Assembly: GCA_017307735.1 (NCBI GenBank)
Contig: JAFKGR010000002.1
Location: 62,001 to 126,000, forward strand
Source of the DNA: Chitinophagaceae bacterium
GTDB lineage: Bacteria > Bacteroidota > Bacteroidia > Chitinophagales > Chitinophagaceae
DNA: 64,000 nt
Reading direction: 5' to 3'
Shown here: positions 8,688-17,390 of the stretch, in pieces
Layout of the letters: each line of letters starts with the position of its first letter
How positions within the stretch are numbered: position 1 is the stretch's first letter
Program-made: the position numbers and the translations under genes
The notes under the pieces: generated by a model
The model's input: the letters and a program-made list of their open reading frames with translations, nothing else
Databases searched by the model: none
Told to the model about the DNA's origin: nothing

Positions 8688-8840
8688 CAAATTTTGCAGA
8701 TGACTGCAAAACGGCTAAGAAAGCCTAATGCCCAAATAAATCATTTTCGCAAAGGCTTTCTAAGTCGGGGTTACCGGGATGCTTCCCTCAGCCCCTTACG
8801 CACTTTGCAGTAGCCTCAAAGGCTACTGCAAAATCCCGGT
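8688..8840 (+). repeat. Dispersed hairpin repeat, copy C (most complete)
   Basis: It begins CAAATTTTGCAG with a palindromic CTGCAAAA partner. A second pairing follows, AGAAAGCCT with AGGCTTTCT. Then comes an outer stem, ACCGGGAT (8773-8780) with ATCCCGGT (8833-8840), enclosing a perfect 12-bp hairpin TTTGCAGTAGCC (8804-8815) / GGCTACTGCAAA (8821-8832). Compared with copy B, the stem is conserved but the loop CTCAAAG reads approximately as the reverse complement of CTTTGAT. It ends 10 bp before the stop codon of the S41 peptidase gene. Confidence 0.8.
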
Positions 8841-8850
8841 TGAACAGACT

Positions 8851-10380
8851 TTATTTTTTCTCCAGCATCCTGCTTGCCCGTTCGCTGACCATTCCGTTAA
8901 ATCTCAATTCATGCAATGCCCTGGTTTGTACTTGTAACTTCAATTGCGAATTTTGTTGCATCCTCTCAAATGGCGGGAGCATTCTTCCGTAAGATCCGGT
9001 AGAAATAAAGGAGAAAATACTCTGCAGATTGGCATCGCTGGGATCTCCCCATGGAATACCCACATAATCCGTTGCAAGTTTATCGGGAATTAATCCGTTA
9101 AAATATCCACCCTGGTTATTTGCATTTCTTGTTTCGAAATTGATAGCATACAAATCGGCCAAATCTGTTTTTACCCCGCTTTTGAAAATGGAAATGGTAA
9201 ACTGGAAAAACCCGACCGGCTTTCCGTAGGTGGTGTCACCAACCAGTTTCACATTCATATAAGGTTTCAGATTGTTGATGGTAAGTTCACTTGCCGAAGC
9301 TGTGTTCCGGCCACCGATAAAGAAAACATTGTCGAGGTTAAGGCTTCCACCGCCGCCAAAGAGAACTTTATCATCCAACCCGATCGCCGAAGCACTGGCA
9401 GTCAGTTTATCATTGTACAGATAATTGTACATAACCTTTCCACTCACTGAGGATGGAGCAATGAGGCTGTCCAGGTATTCTGAAGTGTTCACCGACCCGC
9501 CGCCATTGTATCTCAGATCAACAATAAGATCTGAAATATTGGAAGAGGAGAATTTGCTGAACACTCGGTCTATTTCCTGTTTGGTCAGTGTGGAAGTATT
9601 ATTGTATGTGATGTTTGAAAAAGTATAAAAAACAAAGTATCCTACATTCTTTCCGTTAATGTTATAAACTGTATCAAACAGGATAGGGTTTACATCGTAT
9701 TGTGCTTTTGAAAGTGTGGTCGTAAAGGTTGTGCCGTCAGATCTTTTGAAAGTAAATGTGGCAGACGGGTCATTAAAAACTGCATTGATGATGCTGTTTA
9801 CGTTGGGGCCATTCGGCCCGTCATACACCACAGGGTTGCCATTGATGGTGGTTATGGTCATACCTCTTTGAACACCGGCCAATCCTGCAGGTGAATTTTT
9901 ATCGGTATATAAAACTACCAGAATAATATTCTTATTTGCGTCGTAGGCAAAGGATACGTCCATTCCGAGATCTCCGGCGACACCTTGCTGAATTTGACCT
10001 GCCACCTGGCCGTTATCGAGGAAGCTGTACCTGTCGTATGGTTTTCCGTTGGGTTGTTTGGCAAAGGTTTTCATGTAATTTAAAAGTGAAGGCGCATCAG
10101 GATAAGTGCTGCTGAGCGGATTGACGCCATGAACCTCTGAGTACCAATAGTACGTAGGATAATCTGGTTGTTGGGCTCTGCCTCCCAAATCAAAATTCAC
10201 CATCATATAATTATACATCAGCAATTTTAGCGAATCAGCATCTGATAATTGTGTACCGGAGGGATTAGGCGGAGGGGTGGGTCCGTTGTCTTTTTGTTTT
10301 TTACAGGAAACAAATAAAACAGATAAAAATATTACTGGTAACAGCGCCAGAAATGGCTTAGGGAACGGGTGCTTTTTCAT
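8851..10380 (-). CDS. S41 family (C-terminal processing) peptidase lipoprotein
   Basis: 509 residues. The signal peptide ends in the lipobox VLFVSC (Cys about residue 26), so it is a membrane lipoprotein. A PDZ-like domain (about 165-235, GVQRGMTITTINGNPVV) precedes the S41 catalytic core. The nucleophile Ser lies in NTASASELT (about residue 362) and the general-base Lys in TTYGKPVG (about 385). The Pro/Gly-rich linker after the lipobox is typical of exported Bacteroidota lipoproteins. Such proteases trim C-termini of envelope proteins or degrade peptides; the substrate is unknown. It is a single gene, divergent from ccmE. Confidence 0.85.
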   Translation of the reverse strand: MKKHPFPKPFLALLPVIFLSVLFVSCKKQKDNGPTPPPNPSGTQLSDADSLKLLMYNYMMVNFDLGGRAQQPDYPTYYWYSEVHGVNPLSSTYPDAPSLLNYMKTFAKQPNGKPYDRYSFLDNGQVAGQIQQGVAGDLGMDVSFAYDANKNIILVVLYTDKNSPAGLAGVQRGMTITTINGNPVVYDGPNGPNVNSIINAVFNDPSATFTFKRSDGTTFTTTLSKAQYDVNPILFDTVYNINGKNVGYFVFYTFSNITYNNTSTLTKQEIDRVFSKFSSSNISDLIVDLRYNGGGSVNTSEYLDSLIAPSSVSGKVMYNYLYNDKLTASASAIGLDDKVLFGGGGSLNLDNVFFIGGRNTASASELTINNLKPYMNVKLVGDTTYGKPVGFFQFTISIFKSGVKTDLADLYAINFETRNANNQGGYFNGLIPDKLATDYVGIPWGDPSDANLQSIFSFISTGSYGRMLPPFERMQQNSQLKLQVQTRALHELRFNGMVSERASRMLEKK

Positions 10381-10739
10381 TTTAGTTTTTAAAAATTAAA
10401 AATATAAGGATGTGTTTCAATCTTAGCAGGTACTAATTTAAAAGTTTTGTAACAACATTGGTTCAACGTACTTTTTTCATCTGTTGATTTCACAAATAAT
10501 TAAAACTTTTTGTTAAACATAGAAAAGATTTTTGATCACGAAGAAACTTTTTTAAAGGTACGCTAATTGGCCAGTTGTTTAAATAACGGTATTTGAAGAA
10601 TGAAAATTTTATTCCTGGATAGTTCTTCGCATGTCAAAAATTGGTAATACACACATTTACTTCCAAATGAGATTTCTAATTAACTGCATGCATCTCTTTT
10701 TTAAGTACTTTTGGCTCTCAAAATTTTAACCGGTTTTTC
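10381..10739. other. 359-bp divergent promoter region
   Basis: AT-rich stretch between the S41 lipoprotein gene (minus) and ccmE (plus). A TAnnTTTG element (TACTTTTG, 10706-10713) lies 26 bp before ccmE; no well-placed -33 TTTG was found. No reading frame, repeat or RNA gene was recognised. Confidence 0.5.
10706..10713 (+). promoter_or_regulatory. -7 element of the ccmE-ccmF operon
   Basis: TACTTTTG fits the Bacteroidota TAnnTTTG -7 consensus and lies 26 bp upstream of the ccmE ATG. A matching -33 TTTG is not evident, so confidence is moderate. Confidence 0.45.
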
Positions 10740-11144
10740 ATGAAGACGTCAAGCATAATTATCCTGGTGTTGATTGCTGCAGCAATCGGAGGGCTATTGA
10801 TGTACTCTGTGGATTTCAGCACTTATGATACGATTACTTCTGCAAAGCAAAAGCAGGGGGAATATGTTCATTTAATTGCGAAGCTGGATAAGGATAAACC
10901 TATTCAATATGATGCACTGAAAGACCCGAATTATCTTTCTTTTTATGCTGTGGATAGTTTGGGCAGTGTAACAAAAGTTATTTATCACAATCCGAAGCCT
11001 GCCGATCTGGAAAGAAGTGAAAGGGTAGTACTCAAAGGAAGAATGGAAGGCGACGTTTTTCAATGTGATGATATATTGCTCAAATGCCCGTCAAAATACA
11101 AAGACGACAAATCGCAACTGGAAAAGACCGTAACTCAATATTAA
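10740..11144 (+). CDS. ccmE: Cytochrome c maturation heme chaperone CcmE, CxxxY type
   Basis: 134 residues. An N-terminal membrane anchor (about 4-22) is followed by an OB-fold periplasmic domain. The heme-attachment site reads LLKCPSKY: Cys116 and Tyr120 form C-x3-Y in place of the classical H-x3-Y, where His binds heme covalently. CxxxY forms are known from archaea and some anaerobic bacteria. CcmE carries heme from CcmC to the CcmF ligase. Here ccmF starts 9 bp downstream, which supports the assignment; ccmABCD are not in the window. Confidence 0.85.
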   Translation: MKTSSIIILVLIAAAIGGLLMYSVDFSTYDTITSAKQKQGEYVHLIAKLDKDKPIQYDALKDPNYLSFYAVDSLGSVTKVIYHNPKPADLERSERVVLKGRMEGDVFQCDDILLKCPSKYKDDKSQLEKTVTQY

Positions 11145-11153
11145 TATCCATCA

Positions 11154-13673
11154 ATGCATTACCTCAATGAACACTTGTTGCCCGGTCAGACAGGGCACTT
11201 TTTCGTATTGCTGGCTTTTGTTTGTTCCATCTTAGCAACCATTGCTTTTTTCAAATCTTATAAAGCCTCTTCGGAATTGGAGAAAAAGTCATGGCTGAAT
11301 TTTGCCAGGACAATTTTTTTCATCGAGTTTGCTTCTTTGCTGGCGGTATTCGCGTTTATATATTTTATTTGTTCCAATCACCTCTACGAATATCTCTATG
11401 CATACAAGCACTCTTCCAAAGAACTTGAGCCGAAATATTTGCTGGCCTGTATCTGGGAAGGGCAGGAGGGGAGTTTCCTGCTCTGGTCTATGTGGCATTG
11501 TGTATTGGGAACGATTGTTATCCTGACCGAAAAGAAAAGGCAGGCGCTGGTTATGAGTGCTGTGAATGCAGCCCAGGTTTTCCTGATCCTGATGCTTCTC
11601 GGTATTTATGTTTTTGATGCCAAAATCGGCAGCAGCCCCTTTAGCCTTACAAGAAATGAATTGAACGGCCCGATTTTTAATCAGGCAAATTATCTGACAT
11701 TCATTCAGGATGGCGTCGGGTTAAATGTACTGCTCCGCAATTATTGGATGGTCATCCATCCTCCGGTATTATTCCTCGGATTTGCAAGCACCATCATTCC
11801 TGCGGGATATGCATTTTCTTCATTGGTCAGCAAAGACTGGGGCGGATGGATCAAGCCTGTTATCCCCTGGGCTTTGTTCAGCGGCCTTGCACTCGGTACG
11901 GGCATTATGATGGGTGGGAAATGGGCTTATGAGTCTCTTTCGTTTGGTGGTTTCTGGGCATGGGACCCGGTAGAAAATTCATCGCTTGTTCCCTGGTTAA
12001 TCATGATCGCTGCAATGCACTGCATGGTTATTTACAAATCCACAGGCAGGGCATTGAGGGCATCTTATCTTTTTACATTGCTTGCTTATTTCTTTGTTCT
12101 CTATTCAACTTTTCTTACGAGGACAGGCATACTTGGCGACACTTCAGTGCACAGTTTTACGGAAGCGGGAATAACCATGAATGTATTGATTGGTTTATAC
12201 ATGTTCGGACTGACTGTTCCGCTTTTTTTCCTCTTTCTTAAGAATTACAAATACATTCCGGCGATTCAAAAAGAAGAGAATTTAGCATCCCGTGAATTCT
12301 GGATGTTTATTGGCTCCCTGCTGCTTTTCCTGAGCGCTGTGTTCATTATATCCATTACGTCTTTGCCGGTTTACAACAGGATTCTCCATACAAACCTGGC
12401 TGATCCGCCGGACAGGGAATTTGTTTACAATAAGGTTTTGGTATTGGTAATTATTTTGATCGGATTGATGACCGGATTTGCCCAGTTTCTGAAATACAGG
12501 GATACCACCAAAAAGTACTTCAATCAAAAAGTGATGTGGCCGGCCATCGGAGCTGTTGCCGTTTCAGTGTTGCTGGCAATTGTATATCCAATTACCTATG
12601 ACAGCAAAGGCCCGGGATTTTTAATTGCGATCTACCTTGCATTGTTTGCCTGTATTTTTTCTGTCATTGCAAATGCAACCTATGTTTTCAAAGTTTTGCA
12701 CGGAAAAATGAAAACTGCCGGCAGCGCTATTGCACATTTCGGATTTGCGTTAATGATTGGAGGAATGCTGATTACTTCTTCCAATAAACTTACCATCAGC
12801 GACAACAGCAAAACAGGTTTGTTTATTCCATTCGACAAAGATCCCTCGGGCAGAGGCACAGAGGATCCGATGGAAAACCTGACTCTTCTGAAAGGTATCC
12901 CGACAGAAATGGGAATATATATCGTTACCTATTACGCCGACAGCGCTTCGAAAAATGAAAAGACAAGAACCTATTATAAACTTCATTTTGAAAGCAAAGA
13001 CAGCCTTGGAAAGAACCGGGAGAACTTTGTATTGCAACCCGACAGTTATAGGATGAAAGACAATAATCTGACAAGTAATCCTGATACACGGCATTATTTC
13101 ACACATGATGTGTTTACCTATGTTTCCACGATTTCAAATCCTGATCATAATAAAAAGGATACAACCAGTTTCACAACACATGAAATGGCCATTGGAGACA
13201 CAACCTTTTATTCAAATGGATACATCGTTTTAAATAAGGTTGAAAAAAATCCGGATAATGAGCGCTTTCATTTTTCCCCGGATGATACGGCGCTGGTAGC
13301 AGATGTTACCGCGTATAGCAACAAAGGCACGAGTTATAAATTATATCCCGGGCTGAAGGTGCATAACATGAGCATAGATTTACTTGATGATACTTCAATT
13401 ACGCAGAACCTGTATGTTCGGTTCAGCGGAATTGCCAAAGGCGATAAGTTTAAAATCGGAGTGAAAGAAAATAATGCGCTGGCCGATTTCATTGCAGTAA
13501 AGACTTATATATTTCCTTATATAAATCTTGTCTGGGCAGGATTAATAATTATGGCAGGAGGCCTGCTTGTGTCTCTTCTTCACAGATCCAAAGCATCGAA
13601 AGGCCTTTCAACGGTTGCGATGATTTTGGTGTTTAGCGCCCTGATCTTTTTGTTCCTTTTTGCACATGGATAA
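11154..13673 (+). CDS. ccmF: Cytochrome c heme ligase CcmF (CcsA-type)
   Basis: 839 residues, polytopic inner-membrane protein with at least a dozen hydrophobic helices. The heme-handling WWD motif is seen as SFGGFWAWDPVENSSLVPW (about residues 263-281), with conserved histidines on flanking helices (MVIHPP, about 200). A large periplasmic domain (about 560-800) precedes a last pair of helices. It ligates heme delivered by CcmE to CxxCH motifs of apocytochromes c in the periplasm. It is co-transcribed with ccmE. Length exceeds the E. coli protein because of the enlarged C-terminal soluble region usual in Bacteroidota. Confidence 0.9.
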   Translation: MHYLNEHLLPGQTGHFFVLLAFVCSILATIAFFKSYKASSELEKKSWLNFARTIFFIEFASLLAVFAFIYFICSNHLYEYLYAYKHSSKELEPKYLLACIWEGQEGSFLLWSMWHCVLGTIVILTEKKRQALVMSAVNAAQVFLILMLLGIYVFDAKIGSSPFSLTRNELNGPIFNQANYLTFIQDGVGLNVLLRNYWMVIHPPVLFLGFASTIIPAGYAFSSLVSKDWGGWIKPVIPWALFSGLALGTGIMMGGKWAYESLSFGGFWAWDPVENSSLVPWLIMIAAMHCMVIYKSTGRALRASYLFTLLAYFFVLYSTFLTRTGILGDTSVHSFTEAGITMNVLIGLYMFGLTVPLFFLFLKNYKYIPAIQKEENLASREFWMFIGSLLLFLSAVFIISITSLPVYNRILHTNLADPPDREFVYNKVLVLVIILIGLMTGFAQFLKYRDTTKKYFNQKVMWPAIGAVAVSVLLAIVYPITYDSKGPGFLIAIYLALFACIFSVIANATYVFKVLHGKMKTAGSAIAHFGFALMIGGMLITSSNKLTISDNSKTGLFIPFDKDPSGRGTEDPMENLTLLKGIPTEMGIYIVTYYADSASKNEKTRTYYKLHFESKDSLGKNRENFVLQPDSYRMKDNNLTSNPDTRHYFTHDVFTYVSTISNPDHNKKDTTSFTTHEMAIGDTTFYSNGYIVLNKVEKNPDNERFHFSPDDTALVADVTAYSNKGTSYKLYPGLKVHNMSIDLLDDTSITQNLYVRFSGIAKGDKFKIGVKENNALADFIAVKTYIFPYINLVWAGLIIMAGGLLVSLLHRSKASKGLSTVAMILVFSALIFLFLFAHG

Positions 13674-13776
13674 AATGAAATTGAGGTATGATTGCTGATG
13701 AAAACCTTTCGGCTTTGCATTGTTAACAATTCACCCATTGGGGATTTAAAGACAATAAGATAACTTTATTCTCCGA

Positions 13777-14388
13777 ATGAAATGGGAATTTACGATAAGG
13801 TTTGTCATTTTATTGGTTGTATGTTGTGCATTAAATATCATGACAGGGAAAGCCCAGGCCAGATATGGCATTCATGATACACTTATTGTCCCGGCAGTAA
13901 TTTATAACGGAGATACCATTCCGGCGCAGGTTTTAGCCGGAGTTTATGTTTGGCAAAGGGGGAAGGTCAGCGCCAGATGGACGCGGTTGAGGAATGCGGT
14001 ATATGTCACTTATCCCTATGCTTACAAAGCGGGAATTGTTTTCAACGACATCGAAAGGCATATTACCAATCTGCAGGACAAAAAACAGGTTTCAAAATAT
14101 ATCAACAGCCGCGAGAAAGAATTGAAAAAAGAATTTGCAGATCCGCTCAAAAACCTCTCCATCTACCAGGGAAAAATTTTGATGAAGCTTATCAACAGGG
14201 AGACCGGCGGTACCAACTGCTATGATATAATCAAAGAATTAAAAGGCGGTTTTACAGCACGTTTTTGGCAAACAGTGGCTTTCGTTTTTGGAAGCAGCCT
14301 CAAACAACCTTATGATGCATACGGCCAGGATGCAGATATCGAAGTTATTGTTCAGGAAGTCCGACGTATGTACGGGTATCCAAGTTAA
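13777..14388 (+). CDS. DUF4294 domain protein, exported
   Basis: 203 residues with an N-terminal hydrophobic export signal (about 7-26, ending near GKAQA). The rest matches the DUF4294 family of Bacteroidota: VYNGDTIPA, YVTYPYA, a Lys-rich helical middle (KKQVSKYINSREKELKKEF) and INRETGGTNCYDIIKELKG near the C-terminus. No enzymatic motif was recognised and function is unknown. Probably periplasmic. It sits between ccmF and bshB1, all on the plus strand; a perfect 12-bp palindrome ATTGTTAACAAT lies 46 bp upstream (13719-13730). Confidence 0.75.
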   Translation: MKWEFTIRFVILLVVCCALNIMTGKAQARYGIHDTLIVPAVIYNGDTIPAQVLAGVYVWQRGKVSARWTRLRNAVYVTYPYAYKAGIVFNDIERHITNLQDKKQVSKYINSREKELKKEFADPLKNLSIYQGKILMKLINRETGGTNCYDIIKELKGGFTARFWQTVAFVFGSSLKQPYDAYGQDADIEVIVQEVRRMYGYPS

Positions 14389-14426
14389 ATTGCTGCAATT
14401 CATAATTCTCCTTTTCTTTCAGCACG

Positions 14427-14434
14427 TACCTTTG
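14427..14434 (+). promoter_or_regulatory. -7 element upstream of bshB1
   Basis: TACCTTTG matches TAnnTTTG exactly and lies 19 bp before the bshB1 ATG. No -33 TTTG was found at the expected distance. Confidence 0.45.
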
Positions 14435-14453
14435 CAAAAATTATTTTTAAAAA

Positions 14454-15188
14454 ATGAAATTAGATGTATTAGCCATCGGCGTACACCCTGATGATGTGGA
14501 GTTAAGTTGTTCAGGGGTTTTGTTGATGGAAAAGGCCAGAGGAAAAAAAACAGGAATCGTCGATTTGACACATGGCGAGTTGGGCACACGGGGATCTGCT
14601 GAAACAAGAGATAAGGAATCCTCCGATTCGGCTAAAATATTGGGAGTGGAAATAAGAGAAAACCTGGGTATGGCAGATGGTTTCTTTGAAATAAATCAGG
14701 AAAACAAAATGAAGGCGATCCGTGCGATCCGCAGGTATCAGCCCAATGTCATTCTTTGCAATTCCATAGATGACAGGCACCCCGACCATGGCAGGGCAGC
14801 AAAACTGGTTGAAGATGCAGCTTTCCTTTCCGGACTCAGAAAAATTGAAACCACCGACGAAGGAAAGACACAACAGGCATGGAGGCCCGCCTATGTTTTG
14901 CATTACCTTCAGGATTATTATTATACGCCCTCTTTTGTGGTAGATATCTCAGATGTCATTGATCAAAAGGTAGAAGCCATCAAATGCTACAAGAGCCAGT
15001 TCTTTTCTGATGATTATAAAAATAATGAGCCTCAGACTTATATTTCCACACCACAGTTTTTGAATACCATTATCGGCAGATCGGCTGAATTCGGACATTT
15101 GATCGGGGTAAAACATGCCGAAGCCTTTGTAACCAGAAAAATGGTTGGTTTGAACAATCTGGATTCTCTCATTCAAAAGACCACGTAG
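14454..15188 (+). CDS. bshB1: Bacillithiol biosynthesis deacetylase BshB1
   Basis: 244 residues, LmbE/PIG-L-like zinc deacetylase. The zinc/active-site signature GVHPDDVELSCSG lies at residues 9-21, and the second ligand region is DRHPDHGRAA (about 104-113). THGELGTRGSAETR follows the BshB1 subfamily closely. It removes the acetyl group from GlcNAc-malate, the second step of bacillithiol synthesis, so this organism probably uses bacillithiol as its main thiol buffer. bshA and bshC are not in the window. Cytoplasmic. A hairpin at 15228-15258 may end the transcript. Confidence 0.9.
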   Translation: MKLDVLAIGVHPDDVELSCSGVLLMEKARGKKTGIVDLTHGELGTRGSAETRDKESSDSAKILGVEIRENLGMADGFFEINQENKMKAIRAIRRYQPNVILCNSIDDRHPDHGRAAKLVEDAAFLSGLRKIETTDEGKTQQAWRPAYVLHYLQDYYYTPSFVVDISDVIDQKVEAIKCYKSQFFSDDYKNNEPQTYISTPQFLNTIIGRSAEFGHLIGVKHAEAFVTRKMVGLNNLDSLIQKTT

Positions 15189-15227
15189 GATATTTCATTC
15201 CGGCCGTATTTTAAATAAAAAATATAT

Positions 15228-15258
15228 CAGGAAATTGTCAGACAGATAGAATTTCCTG
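15228..15258 (+). terminator. Hairpin after bshB1
   Basis: Perfect 9-bp arms CAGGAAATT and AATTTCCTG with a 13-base loop. The trailing T run is weak (TTATCAT), so termination is likely but not certain. Confidence 0.5.
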
Positions 15259-15367
15259 TTATCATAAATCCGGTTTGTCACTTTTCAAAGGTAACTCCAC
15301 TCTAATTCTCAGATTTATTTATGAGAACCTGCCTCATTTAGAGAAAAGGTTACTAATTTTAAGGCTT

Positions 15368-15898
15368 ATGACATTTGAATACAAGGAATGGGTGCCAAAA
15401 GGATTTGACAATAACTCGAGAATATGGATTTATCAATCTGACCGGGCATTTACTAACGAAGAGGCTGTGCTGGTTAAAGACGAATTACAGGAATTCAGTA
15501 GCCAATGGCACAGTCATGGAAATTCAATTAATAGTTATGCGCATTTATTTTTCAACAGATTTGTTGTTCTGATGGCTGACGAGCGTGAAGTGGTTGTCGG
15601 CGGATGCAGCATGGACAGCGCTGTACAATTTATCAGGCAACTGGAAGATCAATTTAAGGTTTCACTTCTCAACCGGCAAAACCTTGCATTTATTCAAGAC
15701 GGGAATATTCTCACGATACCGTTATCTAATTTAAAGGAGCAACTTGACAACCAGTTCGTTACAAAGGATACCTTATACTTTAATAATACCATTCTTACAA
15801 TCGGTGATTTCCTGAAAAGCTGGATTATACCTTTGAAAGAAAGCTGGCTTGCCAGCAGGATTTCGATGAAAATCTGCGATTGCCCTAAACAAGATTAA
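15368..15898 (+). CDS. Conserved Bacteroidota protein of unknown function (often mislabelled ABC transporter ATPase)
   Basis: 176 residues from the ATG at 15368; the longer frame from 15275 would need a TTG start and adds non-conserved sequence. SRIWIYQSDRAFTNEEAVLV, QWHSHGNSINS, NRFVVLMADE and GGCSMDSAVQFI match a widespread Bacteroidota family. It has no Walker A or B motif, so the ATPase label seen in databases is unsupported. GCSMDSAV could be a small catalytic or metal site but this is a guess. It overlaps the 3' end of the convergent HAD gene by 4 bp. Confidence 0.6.
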   Translation: MTFEYKEWVPKGFDNNSRIWIYQSDRAFTNEEAVLVKDELQEFSSQWHSHGNSINSYAHLFFNRFVVLMADEREVVVGGCSMDSAVQFIRQLEDQFKVSLLNRQNLAFIQDGNILTIPLSNLKEQLDNQFVTKDTLYFNNTILTIGDFLKSWIIPLKESWLASRISMKICDCPKQD

Positions 15899-16494
15899 TT
15901 GAACTTTTGATAATAGCTTTTTGTTGCGAGGGAAAACATTTCTTTATCACCACTACTATCTCCGAAACAGTAGATTTCTGCATAATGGCTCAGATCGTAA
16001 TCCCGTTTTATTCTCGAAGCTTTTTCTGGCCCGTTGCAATTCAGGCCTTTCAATTTTCCGGTTATTTTGCCACTTTGAATATCCATTTCCGAAGATATGA
16101 AAGCTAAGTTTTGGCTCTCACACCAATATTTAACCCAGTCAGATGCAGAAGCTGTTACAACCACCACTTCGACGTTCTCATTTTTAAATTCATTTATTTT
16201 ATCGACAGCTTCCCGGCGGATCAAAGAGGGTAATTTGCCAACTGAAAAGGTTTTGCATATTTCCTCAAATTGGTTAGCATCCATTCCACCCCAGAAATGG
16301 GTCAGGAATCTTTCTTTGGCTCTCTGTCTCGTCAAAAAACCCATTTTTAACCCAAGTAAATAGAAACCGGCAATGACTAATCCAAGAAAGTACTTTTTCT
16401 TTCCGAAATGGAACTTTATCAATTCCAGCATAGAATCAGCTTTTGTAATGGTTCCGTCAAAATCAAAGAATGCAATCTTCTGCAACATACTCAT
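15895..16494 (-). CDS. HAD-IB family phosphatase
   Basis: 199 residues. HAD motif I is FFDFDGTIT (about residues 9-17, nucleophile Asp), motif II is VVVVTAS (about 108-114), and motif III/IV contains KRDYDL and FGDSSGDKEMF (about 177-187). An amphipathic cap segment (about 40-60) suggests membrane association. Its ATG overlaps the UbiA stop by 4 bp. UbiA-type phosphoribosyltransferases are often fused to or coupled with HAD phosphatases, so the likely role is to dephosphorylate the 5-phosphoribosyl-polyprenyl phosphate made by the neighbour. PSP-like serine phosphatase is less likely. Confidence 0.75.
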   Translation of the reverse strand: MSMLQKIAFFDFDGTITKADSMLELIKFHFGKKKYFLGLVIAGFYLLGLKMGFLTRQRAKERFLTHFWGGMDANQFEEICKTFSVGKLPSLIRREAVDKINEFKNENVEVVVVTASASDWVKYWCESQNLAFISSEMDIQSGKITGKLKGLNCNGPEKASRIKRDYDLSHYAEIYCFGDSSGDKEMFSLATKSYYQKFN

Positions 16495-17378
16495 TCAAAG
16501 ATAGTTATATCCTTTACATACAATATTAAATAAAAACTGATAATCCATAAAACAATGGTTGCCTGTATAAACCTGTCGCGATAAAGAATTTTTACCGGCG
16601 ACTCGGAATCACTTTGTACATAGATGAGTTGAAGGTAACGGAAAATTCCGGCCAGCACAAAAAGACAGGTGTAATAGAGGCGGTAGGTTCCCAACCGTTG
16701 AACCACTTCACCCGACATGGTGTACATAAAATAAGCAACTATAATTACCGCGCAGATCAGCGAAAGGGCAATGTTGATAAATTCCAGATTATAACCTTTA
16801 ACGGCTGCTCTCATGTCTTTCCCGGATTTCAGTTTCAAAAGCACATCGTCTCTTCGCTTTGCCAAAGCCAAAAACAAGGCCAGCAAAAAGACCATAATGA
16901 CCAACCACTCACTCAATGGGATCATGGTAATCACGGAGCCACCTTTCACCCTCAGTACAAAACCGATGGCAATGATGAAAATATCGAGGATGGGAATTTG
17001 TTTCAGGCCTGCCGAATAGGCAATATTGAGAACAAGGTAAATTGAAAGTACAAAGAAAAACTTATCCCGGATAAACCAGGCAAAAACGAGGCCGGCGACC
17101 ATAAGTACCGATGCAATAACCAATGCCAGCGTTTTATTTACAGCGCCGGAAGCCAGTGGCCTTTTAGATTTTACCGGATGGTTTTTATCATCTTCGATAT
17201 CCCGGTAATCATTGAAGATATAAATGCTGCTCGCCACCAGGCAGAAGCAGATGAAACCCTCCGCGGCCTTTAGCAATAATTCTGTCTGGAATAATTGTCC
17301 TGAAAAAAATAACGGTAGAAAAAGAAAGGCATTTTTAGCCCAATCCTTTGGCCTTAAAAGTAAAATGTAATTTTTCAT
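16491..17378 (-). CDS. UbiA-type prenyltransferase, probable polyprenyl-phosphate phosphoribosyltransferase
   Basis: 295 residues starting MKNYILLLRPKDWAKN at 17378; 17387 would need TTG. About nine transmembrane helices. The first Asp-rich motif is IFNDYRDIEDDKNHPVKSKRP (about 60-80) and the second, altered site contains QIPILDIFIIAIGFVLRVKGG (about 130-150). The KDWAKN and KSKRPLASG motifs are those of decaprenyl-phosphate phosphoribose synthases (DprE pathway, Rv3806c-like) rather than menaquinone or heme UbiA enzymes. It transfers phosphoribose from PRPP to polyprenyl phosphate at the inner membrane. It sits in a four-gene operon with HAD phosphatase and GT-C-like genes. Confidence 0.8.
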   Translation of the reverse strand: MKNYILLLRPKDWAKNAFLFLPLFFSGQLFQTELLLKAAEGFICFCLVASSIYIFNDYRDIEDDKNHPVKSKRPLASGAVNKTLALVIASVLMVAGLVFAWFIRDKFFFVLSIYLVLNIAYSAGLKQIPILDIFIIAIGFVLRVKGGSVITMIPLSEWLVIMVFLLALFLALAKRRDDVLLKLKSGKDMRAAVKGYNLEFINIALSLICAVIIVAYFMYTMSGEVVQRLGTYRLYYTCLFVLAGIFRYLQLIYVQSDSESPVKILYRDRFIQATIVLWIISFYLILYVKDITIFE

Positions 17379-17390
17379 TGACCGCAATTT

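Noticed and set aside
8690..8840. Repeat copy C as an integron attC site
   Set aside because: It has nested stems and an unpaired loop but no recognisable R'/R'' core sites and no integrase or cassette array is present.
15275..15367. Longer N-terminus for the 176-residue conserved protein
   Set aside because: It would need a TTG start and adds sequence not resembling the family; ATG 15368 begins just before the conserved block.
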